DNA of 64,000 bases from Mastigias papua. Its lineage: Eukaryota; Cnidaria; Scyphozoa; Rhizostomeae; Mastigiidae. Shown piece after piece: positions 41,319 through 52,800 of the stretch (within the stretch, counting starts at the first letter, position 1; each line of letters starts with the position of its first letter). A program made the position numbers and the translations under genes. The DNA is taken from positions 14,881,681-14,945,680 of the forward strand of contig OZ025277.1 in NCBI GenBank assembly GCA_964019165.1, written 5' to 3'. The notes beneath the pieces were generated by a model. It saw only the letters and a list, made by a program, of their open reading frames with translations, searched no databases and was not told the origin of the DNA.

Positions 41319-42394
41319 TGCAGTGAGAAATCAACTATTATCAAGAATACCATGAAATAGTATTCCAGTTCAAAGACAAGAGCTATGAGTTCTCACGACA
41401 AATGCAGAGGTATTGTCAATAAAAGCGGTCTATTGTTCACTCAAATCCCCAAACAATAGGAACAATATACGGGCCTAATGATAACAAACTCTTCCAAAAG
41501 ATTACCACGTAGGTGATTCTCCGATCGCAGTTTTATCGACATCCAAAGACTAAGCAGTACTGTAGACTTTTCACGCGTGCATGTCTTGATAAAAAGAACT
41601 TCGAAATGTTGGTGCACTGGAAGTCAACTAACCGAGGAATGGTCGAACAATCAGTGGATTTGTGGCTTCCAAACAGACACAGGGTTCATTAACGCCGGCA
41701 ACACATGTGGGGAAGTTTAAATTAAGAAAACGTTTACAGAAGGATATTGGTTGAGTGTCTAGTCAAACAAGATCAATGCATAAAATTTTGATTTACCCAC
41801 TCTTCTTTTAATTATTCCTTGTACTACATACCCCACCATCCACAATCCACATCCTCACCACTCAACCACTAACTCCTTGGGCATAGAGCACCCATATTGT
41901 GGGAAATGCATTATGGGATAGCTTCGTTAATGCTTTCTGTCAAACAAGCATGTTCTTTGGAATATTTCTGGGCTCCAATATTGTGGCCTAGAAATGGTGT
42001 ATCTTACATTCAAAGGCTCAAGAGTAGAGCTGGGAGCTCTGGCGGCTGAGTCTTTCAAGTGATTTCTTTAGTTTGTGACAACATAGTGTATATAAGCAGG
42101 GCAGCGCGGCAATATTTCTGGTTGGGGGCTCTAGTGGACAGACCAAGAACGCACAGACGGACGTAGAGTCTATGTTATTCAATTTCAATTTCATCTTCTA
42201 TCAAAAGCCTTATTACAATGGGTTATTGTATATGTCAAGCAGCTAATGACAGACATTATAAACAGAACATAAGGAAGACAACACAAACAGTTACTATATT
42301 ATACATCTAAATATAAATCTAAATCTTAAAGTCGATATCTGTGCAACCCGTTCCGATTTCGCGATTTGTATTAGATCATGAAAGTTCTGTTTTT
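41319..42394. other. Upstream region of SETD2
   Basis: This presumably contains the SETD2 promoter and 5' UTR on the minus strand. I see no clear TATA box, CpG cluster or recognised motif, and no other gene. Confidence 0.4.
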
Positions 42395-42697
42395 TCATTT
42401 TTTTACCGAGTAGCTATTTTTCAGGCATTGATTTATAAACTGATAAACATTTTCATCACAAATTTGAGTACTTCCCAATAAGTAGATAAATTTTGCTTTA
42501 TCGTTTAAGCGATTAAAAGTTTTGTTATATTCCGAAATTTTTGAAAATAGTTTTTCTCTTTCATCTATGTTTAGTTTACAGCTCATGAGACAATGTATTT
42601 CATCTTCCACCTCCCCACACAGATATAACTTTGCTATCAAGGAGTAGGGACTACAGCCCACAGCCAAAGGCTTCGCCACCCAATAGAAGAGCAACAT
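42395..42697 (-). pseudogene. LINE (non-LTR retrotransposon) reverse-transcriptase C-terminal fragment
   Basis: A 100-codon frame reads PLAVGCSPYSLIAKLYLCGE, VEDEIHCLMSCKLNIDEREK, LFSKISEYNKTF and ends in a short basic tail. The CGxVEDExHxLxxC pattern followed by FxxLxDxxKFxxLL is the Cys/His-containing C-terminus found after reverse transcriptase in many invertebrate LINE ORF2 proteins. The catalytic domain is absent, so this is a 5'-truncated dead copy. The family cannot be named from this piece. Confidence 0.6.
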
Positions 42698-42796
42698 CTA
42701 AATCATCAACATATATGGTATCTACACAACAAGTTGTTATTCACGAACGGTCATAAACTGGAGATTTCATGTTCTTTCACTCAGCTTGGTCTTCAG

Positions 42797-43996
42797 CCCA
42801 GGGGGGTACTCATATATATTTAGGATAGGGGTGCTCAGGTTGCTTTTTTGGGTTTAAAATTTGAGCGAAAGCTATATTTTTTGGGTCAGCAAAGTATACA
42901 ATTATTTTTTTGGGTTCATGGAGTGTCGAATTATTTTTTTGGATCTTGAATTTGAGAAAAGTTTAAGAAATAGAGAAAAATATGGTTTACACGCAAGCAT
43001 GATTTATTTTTCACAAATTGCAGATGAAGACCTCATAATCACAAGAGTATTCAGAATGATATAAGGAACTCCCACAAAGCTAACAACTGGTTGAATCAAA
43101 AAAGAGTTCTGTATATTTGATTTATATGTGTCCATATTTGTAGCTGAAAGAATACTTTAACAATCGTACCCTTTTCAAGTTATTTGCTCAAGTCTTGCTG
43201 TTGCCTGCGAAACTAAACCAACCAGCAAAATGGAATGTATATTCGACAAAATATTTCAGCTACACATAAACCTTTCAATAAACATGACTGAATCACATGA
43301 TTTTGATTTCCTACTGATAAAACACATGGAACCTTTCTTGAATCATCCACTATTCATAGTTCTATATCCCTCATAAAATGTTAGAATGCTATTAAAACTT
43401 TCCTACCCTGGGCACCAGGCTCTTGTTCCCTGGGTAAAACTTCAATGCACGAGGAAAATATGAAATAAACTGGCTATTTATCGAGGGTTCTTCTGTGGAC
43501 AATAGTGAACGATTTCAAGTTTCAGGGCAGTATACAGACAAGGAATCAATATCTCGTTATCCTTCCCTTCCTTGAGCAACTTCTGGCTTCTTAAGGTTTA
43601 GGTTTTGAATCAAAAACAGTATTCAACAGTCTTCACTACATTAATCAAAAGCCCATCAAAAGCTCGACATATAAACAACATAAACATGGCCCAAACTAGC
43701 AGCCCCTGTCGGTGGACTGTAAAATTTGGAAGATTTTTAGCAAAAAGCGAAAGTGAAACTAAAAGATGATGCTAATTGTGTATATTTGATAAATATAGTA
43801 TACCTGCTTATGATATATGATATACGATCTCCCGATCATTTATGCAACAGATTTTATTTGTTATTTTTTGGGTGGGCAAGGCTGGAAAAAATATTTTTTG
43901 GATCAATTTCTAAGCTAGACATTACTTTTTTGGGACTGATCGTTTGTATCCCAGCCTGAGCACCCCTATCCTAAATATATATGAGTACCACCTGGG
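42797..43996. mobile_element. 1.2-kb non-autonomous DNA transposon with 43-bp TIRs and 8-bp TSD
   Basis: The left end CCCAGGGGGGTACTCATATA then TATTTAGGATAGGGGTGCTC is mirrored by the right end, on the minus strand CCCAGGTGGTACTCATATAT then ATTTAGGATAGGGGTGCTCA. Flanks are GTCTTCAG (42789-42796) and GTCTTCTG (43997-44004), a 7/8 matching 8-bp target duplication. Both ends carry repeated TTTTTTGGGT motifs, on the same strand rather than inverted. No transposase frame is visible. An 8-bp duplication suggests hAT, P or Merlin-type mobilisation; I cannot choose. Confidence 0.78.
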
Positions 43997-44004
43997 GTCT
44001 TCTG

Positions 44005-46263
44005 TTTCATCCAATCTCACTTGAAAACCCAGTAGTCATTCCATTGCTAAGCACGTGTCTCAGAAACTCGGCCTCTTTTCCAGATGGCTTCTTCTCACTT
44101 TCTCAGATGTTAGTTATATAAAAATCCTAGATTCATCCTTCTCTGAAGTACTGCTCCCAATTCTAGGGTGGTACTCATAAGTCTCCCCTCCATCTTCTCG
44201 ACAAAGTCCAACCCATAGCCATCCATCTCATCAACAATCCAAACTTCACTAATTCTCTCCAGTCTCTATCTCTCTCTCATCGTCGTCTGATCACGGATCT
44301 TTGAATTTTCGATCGCTATTTTCACGGACATTGCTCACTCACTTTTCCTTCATTTCACGTGAAGAGGGTTTTTGCCTGTTTTCATGTAGTGATAGGAATT
44401 CATCTGATGGAGAAATTTCTGTTAAACTTCAGTTAATTCCTCGCTTTCTTCTTAAGTTGCATCTAAACAGCTGCTCCAATTTCAACGATTTTAATCTCCA
44501 ATTCAAGCTACCTTTCTCCAACTCCAAGAAAAACAAAAAATTCAAGCTTAGAATAGCCCCAGAATTTTGCAATACAGGTGTGCATGGAATTTCCATTCCA
44601 TTTTAGACTAAGTCCAATTATCTCCAAAACACCGTGTTAGAGCGTGCTGAAAGGAATGTTGTAGGTACAACAGAAAGGGTTACATTAATTCATTTTTAAG
44701 CATTTAAATGTTAAATATTTCTAAATAATAGATTGCTTTCATATTATGCATGGGCGAAACTGAGAAAATATATAGTGCGTGAAAGCAATCGATAGATGTG
44801 AAACTTTGAAGATAACCCCCAACTTCGATGTTTGAGAATTCCATTTAGGATTTTATTCTTCTTCAACTCATGCACTTTGGTCAATCTATCTTTTAAATAT
44901 TATTGAGTATTTTTCAAGAATGGAAGCATGCTTAGAGGACCGATCTAGTTACCCAGTAAACCTCACTGCCACTAGCTTACATTCACTGCCTCTATTCCAG
45001 ATTATGAATCAGTTTTGGATGCCCTGCAATTATGTTTGCCATTTTTGAAAAGTATCAATTCTTTTCTAATCCAGTCTAGTCCAGTCCAGAGAAATCTCAT
45101 CCTAAATTTATTGATAATTGCTTCAGCAAAGACGCTGTTCAAACTATGCGATTATATAAAGTTATGCGCTTACATCCTTCTTGTAACAGTGCAATAAGCT
45201 AACTTGCAGTAACAATCACCCTTCTGGTTAGGAGTTCAAGCAATTCAAAGGATAAACAGGTTGTATATTTAAAGATTGAGAAATCTCTATACATCAGGTT
45301 ATACAGAAACTCTAATGCCAATAATTAACTAATGGTGATCAGATCTACAGAGATTTTATTCAAAGGAGAATATATATTAAATATTGATGAATATTCTCTC
45401 GCGAGCTCATTCTGGCACCTAGTAACCATTACAAGCAAATGGAAGAATTGGCGATTTTAGTTCAAAGAGGGTAATAAGATTCTTTAAAATTGTTAAATGA
45501 ATTTAAAGCTGAACCATCGAAGGACCAAAACAAAATAAGGTAATTTTCACATATTAAGAATGCTTTAAGATGGATTTAATTTGCTGAAGCATTTCAGAGT
45601 TTGCTTAACTGCAGCACGAAATGAGGATTTCATAAGGGATTGGCAGTCATGAACATAAGGAGCGCCTTCTCAAAACTTCTACTGTTAATTTTTGGCTATG
45701 CCCCATTTTATTTGCAAGAAACTATAGTCAAAATATCAAGATTTACTGTTGATCTTGCATAGTGTAAATGAAAGAGAAGCCATTTTGGCTAGGATGACAA
45801 TTTGTTTACGTTTATTTTCATCTCGTTTTACATAAGAAACCATGCCAAAATCAAACTGGAAGAAAGTAGCATTAGAAACACTACGGCCTAAGCAACGGAG
45901 AATGGGTTGCTTTAATCCTTAAGAATATCATTGTGATTGTTTAGACTTTGTAGGCCAGATTCCTCCTCTGCAGGAAACTTCTAAGCAAAGGCGTCAAATA
46001 GAGTGAAACAGTTGTTAAATTCAACAATAATCAAAAGATAAAGTCATGTTTGAGGCTTTAATTAAACAGATTTGCATGAAATGTGTTTTTGTTGATGATT
46101 CTAGCACGAAATGTAATTATAAATGTGCTGAAATCAAATTTCGCAGCACAAAGCAATTGATTTTAGCTTTTTTGCCCCAAATATGTGAGAGGAGATAAAA
46201 TATCAACAGCGGCGCTTGTCTGTGATGAAGGCGAAAAATCAAACTTATTGCTTTTGAAGTACC
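44005..46263. other. Non-coding region
   Basis: AT-rich sequence with only short open frames of unconvincing composition (for example 44301-44606 on plus). Nothing recognisable was seen. Confidence 0.5.
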
Positions 46264-46287
46264 TTGTTTTACAATAGTGATACGGCA

Positions 46288-46638
46288 ATGGTGGACCGAC
46301 AAGAATTGCCCTCTCAGTGCAACTCAACACGTGAAGTGTTTTCAGGACCTGATGGGAATTCAATGTGCAGAAAGACAGTTCTAGATCCAACATTCATTGG
46401 AGAGTCGATGAACCAAGGGCATGAATCACTAACAACAGATGTACGCCATGTTTTTCGTGATTCACCAGTCAACCACCATCCGAAGAGCAAAGCATCATGG
46501 GTTGGTGCGATTGGATGGGATGTTAGTAACAAAGGCAATAGGCCAGATAAAAACGACACATATCCCAATCGTATAAAAAGATCTGAGTTTCGTCAAGAAG
46601 TTGAAAGAAAGGCAGCTAGCTATCCGAAAGTAATTTGA
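46288..46638 (+). CDS. Small protein, possibly SPMIP2/C4orf45-like microtubule inner protein
   Basis: A 116-codon frame runs from ATG at 46288 to TGA at 46638. The composition is balanced and hydrophilic, unlike neighbouring AT-rich frames. It contains VFSGPDGNSMCRK, PTFIGES, HHPKSKASWVGAIGWDVSNK and RIKRSEFRQEVERKAASYPK. From memory, the order FxGPDG...FIG...SxVGxIGWxV...IKRxEFRQxVExR resembles the C4orf45 (SPMIP2) family, small proteins inside ciliary and sperm doublet microtubules. I could not check this, and the match is tentative. It may be a complete intronless gene or one exon: AAA/GTAATT at 46628-46633 could be a donor, and CAATAG at about 46272 an acceptor. An AATAAA lies at 46890-46895. 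Confidence 0.5.
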   Translation: MVDRQELPSQCNSTREVFSGPDGNSMCRKTVLDPTFIGESMNQGHESLTTDVRHVFRDSPVNHHPKSKASWVGAIGWDVSNKGNRPDKNDTYPNRIKRSEFRQEVERKAASYPKVI

Positions 46639-46889
46639 TTGGCAGTTAACATTTTGATGCTGTTCACAAAAAGGAGAAAGAAGACCCCAAATCAACATCT
46701 TATAACAATATTCATTTCTCTTACCTTTTCCTTTAATGGCACCAATTCTGTTATTTCATATTACTAATTTAGCAAGTTTTGTTCGTTTATTGTCTCACAG
46801 TAAGATTTAAGTTGTGACTTAGGCCTAATTTTGATGTGCGGTGATAAGCAATCTGGCAAGTGAGAAACAGCAAAAGTGTTCAGTGATAG

Positions 46890-46895
46890 AATAAA
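46890..46895 (+). promoter_or_regulatory. Candidate polyadenylation signal AATAAA
   Basis: This canonical hexamer lies 252 nt after the stop of the 46288-46638 frame. The position is plausible for its 3' end, but the motif is frequent by chance here. Confidence 0.25.
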
Positions 46896-49800
46896 ACGAT
46901 GTAAGGAAATAATTTCTAGCTTTTGGAAGTGTAAACATGTGATTATTTCAAACAGTTATCCTTCTCTATTCCATTCAATCTTTCAAAAATTGTTATTTGG
47001 TAAGGTGGTTACTTGTTAGTGATAAACATGATCAACAGAATTTTGAGGCTCATACTATTTTTGTTATTACGTTGACGAAATGAAGAATATGTTTGCACTT
47101 TAAATGTCACCTCAAAAGTGCATTCACGTGATCTTTTATATCGACAATTGCTTTAATTAAGATTTCGCTATAGGAACAAATTACATAGGAAGTAAAAGGC
47201 ATGACCAGAAAAGCCTTCTTCAGGATGATGACCTCCAAAGCCCACTACTAAAAACTATATAGTGATGAATCTTCCTCAACATCAACTGATATGCTCTTCT
47301 AAGGGTAACAGATCAAGGAAAGCATGTCTACTACAGCAAGATTGGAATGGAAAAAGCAATAGCATCATGCCTCTTCCATTGAAATGGGGATCCTGTTAAG
47401 GAAAATTAAGACAATTGTCAAAGAAATCTATTGCCAATGACAATTGTGTTAACTGTCCACAAGCAAATTAATCTTGAACCAAAGGGAAAATATAACTCTG
47501 TGCTCAGTTGGAAAGTTCTGAGAAGAATACTATATTGAAAGGTGACTAACTAGAAATTTTTAAGGTAGAATTCTAATTCACAAAAGAGGCACACCAAAAA
47601 AGTTACTAAAGAGGATGCAACTTGGAATAATTATTTTTCAGGTTTAGGAACGGAAGAAACATTCAAGACATTCATGGTTTCGTTCAATTCAAGATTAATG
47701 ATTACTGCAAGCAGACCTATTTGCCAAAATTTTCCATCGAAAAGCACATTTTACTCTTTTTGGGAAAGGACAGGGATCTAAGCCCCCCATGTCTCCCCCA
47801 CTGTTGAACACCTGAATAAAATAAGATCTTTAATCAAATATCAAGCAACATGGACGTTTCAAGATTCTACGTCTTCATGCAGCAATGTCTTAAATGCCAG
47901 AAGACTTACATAGGAACAGCAAACTTTTTTAACCAACCTGTAATAGGCTTAACATCTTGTGGCATGAATTGTGATACAACGGGCTTAAGTATTTCCAAAC
48001 ATTTTATCACTTTGTCCGCTTATGGTTCATTTGCATAAACCAAGCTTTCGAGAAGCGGCAAGTTCAGCTTTGCTTAATGCTACTGTTTGTATGAAACTGT
48101 GACACAATCATACATGTAAGTAAAATACCGAAAAATCTCCAACGCAAATACGGTTTGCAAATTTGGGGCTAGCAGAAAGAATCATTTAACTTTGGAGGAT
48201 GAAAATAGTTTAAGAAACACTAATACACCTTTAAGTACAGAACTTGTATTTAAATTTATCAAAGCATTATTTAGTTATGAAACCAGCATCTAAACTATTG
48301 ACGTTAGGACATTAAATCATGCAATGTCATTAGTTTACTGAACGACAAGAATAAAACTGAAATTGACTCGACTGTTACGGAGTTTATGAAGTATTCAATG
48401 CAATAGTAAAAGCACTGGTAAACCACTATTCCATGGAGAACCAAGCAACCTTCCTTGACGGATGAGGATATCACCATGTTTTTTTATATGCACGTTGTCT
48501 TTTAAGAGAAAGTTTTTATTCGCCCTGCACTAGCACTTTCCTAGCTTATTTCCTAATTCTAGTATCAAAACTTCTTTAAGATTTTCTTAGCAAGAACGTT
48601 TGAGCTTGTGTAGCAATGTAGATTGGCACACTGCGCAAACAAAACCTCGAACATAACAGTGAAATACACATATTGTCACGTGGAATCTACACATTAAGCA
48701 AAGGAGATTACATGCTTACTTAAAAATTCTCACTTAAAATGTATACAAACTTATGAGCTTTCTTAGCTCCCAAAAACCCGGTATTGAGCTGTCTTAACTT
48801 TTTGAGAATTGAAGTTGCGGTCCATAATTATGTATAGAACAACTGTGCTGCAAATGGTCATTTTAGCTTTGAGGTTGAATAAACATCATTACATTAGAGA
48901 CCTCACTTCTTTGTGAAATACTGTACGTTCACCACTGATCATAGTTAGCATCGAAACAAAACAATTTCTATGGGATGTAAAAGGGGCGCCATTTCCTAAG
49001 AAGATTAGGCCGTCGAATCCTTGGAGTTTCAAGTCTACCATACGATTAGACCAAATCTTGTTGGTTTCTTTTCTGAATTTTACAGCAAATATTTCATGAA
49101 AGATCCTGATGAGTTTCTCATGCAAATTGATATTATAAACCTGACACATCCTAGACAATTAAGTGTAAGCTGCAATAAAATTACTGCTTTTGCAACAACG
49201 AAAAACTAATTATAGCACAAGGAGGCTAGCCTCGATTGACCTTTGTAAAGTAATTTAGCTTTTTGAAGGGTTCTAAAAGCAATACCCGCCAAAAGTCCTC
49301 ACGAAATTTGCAAAAAATAATAAAACTTAAAAGTACCCCATCCAATTGAAACAATGTTGTCTCATCTATGAGAGACTTGAAATTGTTGTGGAAGTGAAAT
49401 TACTCCATTATCACATAATCTTCTTAATTACAGAAGGTCCAAGACTTTTGGCGACTATTGTAAGTCCATATTGAGAGACAAAGGTAAGAATAAGAATGAA
49501 GATAAAGAAAGGAGAAGCAAATGGAAATGAATACTAGATAGATATAATGAGGAACACAAGGAAAATATATGAATGGATGGGAAATTTGAAAAATAAATGA
49601 GATGAAATAAAAGTAGCATAAAATATAAGCTTAACCGTATTCATTATAAGATATATTGTTAAAAAATTATTAGCTTTGATCCAAAGACAAAATTGATACA
49701 GTAGAAACACGGAAATAAGAATCAGCCTCTCAAATGGAGGTTGCAAATGCACACTATATGAGGCTGTTGGAGGCTATAATGAAATCTGAAATGAAAGCTA

Positions 49801-52800
49801 TTGAAATGCTAGTTTGTTTTATTCCTTGCGCAGATGCATTTTGAGTAGATCTTACTAACTACTTAATCCAACTAGAATTCTATCAAATAAGTTGTTTAGA
49901 TAAAATGCTTAAGGAATCTTGTTTTGAGATAAAAAATTTGAACGACCCAGTTGACGCAACAGAGTCGATTTTAATTTAAGAGCTTTGGTTTCAATCAGGT
50001 TGGGCAAGTCCATTGTGAACCATGGAGCTCAATGTTAATAAGGCTATTGTGATTTGATTGAAAGCAACTAGCAACTTCAAACTCAGATAGATATCATCAA
50101 TAAGATTTAGAGATCAAGTGACTTCCATGGCAATTTATCATAGCTTCTTCTCGTTTCGTTGCTAGATTGAGCGCAAAACGGCGATTATTTTGAGAATTAG
50201 GATGTTCATGAAAGCAAATTTGGCCAAGGAATTACGACAGGCTTAACCTTCTAAAATCTTGAATAATTTCGAGTTTCCTCATCTCTGATAACCGTGAGAT
50301 GTTTGCTCGTTCTACGCCAGTTGAACGCCACTTCAAAGAAGCTCCACGGAGAGATATGCAATGAACGAACAGCTGGAGACAACTGCACAAGATAATAAAA
50401 ACATGTCAGAGAAAAACCAGTCGAAGGTGTTTCGTTAAACTTCTTTCCATATTTGTGATTCGTGCAGCTGTTTTGAGGTTTGCTCTCCTCCGAATAACTG
50501 TATTGAGACGCACGACATGGAACAACAATGTATGACCTAAAGCGCTCGCAGCATCTTTCAAACTGGCCGCCATGTAGGAGCCTCCATAACACCTTGCCTT
50601 CTTTAATCGAGTCATTCTGTTCTGTAAGACTGTGTGGGCCGTCAAGTGTATCCACAATAAACTGGACTGTGAATCACATTCATTTTAATGTAGCTGGAGC
50701 TTCTAGTAGTACTGAACTGCATCGTTCTATCAGACTTGAATAATTGCTCATTTGTGGAGATGCAAGTGTAAATATATACATTGATAATTTTTCCTCTTCG
50801 ATTCTTTTCGCTAATCCAAAAAGTCCTTGCAGCCACGCCCAGCTCATGTTTTCTTGTTCTCTGATAACAATGATCCCTTGAAAGCAAAGCCTGAACGATC
50901 AGCGTTATGCAAAACTGAATTTCATATCCCAAGCAGTGTCCGCAAAAATCTCACTTTTAACTGAGCTGATAAACGATTAAGTGGCGAAAAGAAGGCTTAA
51001 ATATCGAATGGTTTATAATGGTGATTTGAAGAGATTGAAAAAAAACGCCTACTAGATAAAGGAAACAAGGAGAATAAATCGTCCAAAATCGTAGCAAAGA
51101 CGATAAGCCAAATTTGCTCATAAAAACTTGATGTGCTTCAATTTGACGAATTTCAATAAAAATCCCAGGCAATGGTTTTCCAGCTAAAATTCCCACAAAT
51201 GAGATATTTACAGAACTAAAATCACTTAAAACTCCATCTAGCAAAGTCATCATAAAGCCTGAAGCTTTACAAACTCTCTTCGGCTTTGATAACATTTGTC
51301 CATCTGCTAGGAAGTGACAATCCGTTTCTCGTTTGTCTTACATTAGCTTATTTGTCTATACAAGTATGAACCTCGTTCCATTCATCGTCATAGTTCGAAG
51401 TCAAGTTGCTCTCAAGACTATGCAAGCAAGTCCATGCAATATGCACAGAAGAGCAAGTTTGATGTTCACTGTTTTACATAAACATAATACCAGTATTAAC
51501 AATTTGTCAATATTTAAAGGCAGTATGATAAAAGTTAATGATTCGTCTTTCTACAAATGGGATTACCGAGTGCAATGGAAAAGGAATAAGGCCAACATTC
51601 ATTCATTTGATTTGCAATGCTAGTTGACGTGAGGCAATTCTAAACATCATTTATTCGTAGAAATATGCCATGCAGATTGCTTCCTCAGTATCTATCCACA
51701 CGGAAGGCATCATGGTTTCCAGGGGGTGCCTGCCTAATCAGTTCTAGGCAGTATTTCTTACAGTTTAGGATTTCATATCGAGTACATGGTCTTTTCCTTT
51801 ATCATTTAAGGATACTGAATTAACCAGGTTGTGTTGAATCATCTAATTTGTGGTACATGGGGGTAATTGATACGACTGCTGCCTTAGAAATGTTTATAAG
51901 CAACAGGTAAATTTCTCTGCAGACATCCTCTACTTGAAACACCAAAATTAGTTCTTCTTTGCCAATATGGGGCAATCTATGCTAACAGAACATTTTAACT
52001 AAAACCTGGGTCTCTGAGGTTTGATGGAAACGAATACAATAGCCTACTTGCTAGTCATTCTTTTTGCTGTTTTTTAGTTTATTTGGAAGTATGTGGCAAA
52101 ACAAGATGTAAATTTTTGGACCATCAATGCCTAATAGAAACATATTTTTTCAATAATTATTCCAATGAAACTTTCTACGCAAAAAAATTAACAATTTCTG
52201 CACCAAATGGAGCAAGAATAATTCCCCAGTCTTGATTCTTGTTTGCTTCAAAGTTATAATGAGCTATCAAAAATATATGAATATGCAAAAATTTAAGATG
52301 ATTTTTCTCTCACTTGTTTAAAAGTGTTCTTGTTTTCCAGCTGTTTTTCATCTTCAAAAGCAAATGAATATGTTACAATGCAACTATTACTTTAAATATA
52401 TTTTTTCTCATTCTTTCGCATTGATCTGGTGTGTTCTATTTTGTTCATGGATAAAGCAAGCCAAAATCAAGATATAGATCAAGCAAACATACAATAAGAT
52501 TGCTAAGAAGGGCTGCTTCTTTGCAAATGGCTTCATCACAGGAAGCAGAAATGAAGCATAGGACCCCCCGTGTTGAGAAAGCAGGTGATATGGCTAATGG
52601 TTTAGCCTTACTTCTTTCATAAATTCGCTTCCAAAGTAAAAGAGTTGTTTTCAAGCCTTTTCAATACATCGAGAACGGAAGTCAATTTTACGCACCTACA
52701 TTGCTGACTGAACAGAAGGAGTTCTCAATGGAAAACTGCTCTCGTTGATAAGAGGTACCCATAATATCTTTATTAATAAAGTTTACGATAATAGAAAAAT

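Noticed and set aside
48889..49209. Overlapping protein-like frames on both strands
   Set aside because: Both are short, lack clear starts or splice context and match nothing I know. At most one could be real.
50251..51295. Three adjacent minus-strand frames of 96-134 codons, considered as a degraded receptor gene
   Set aside because: No motif recognised in any frame; amino-acid runs are plausible but not diagnostic. A translated search would be needed before naming them.
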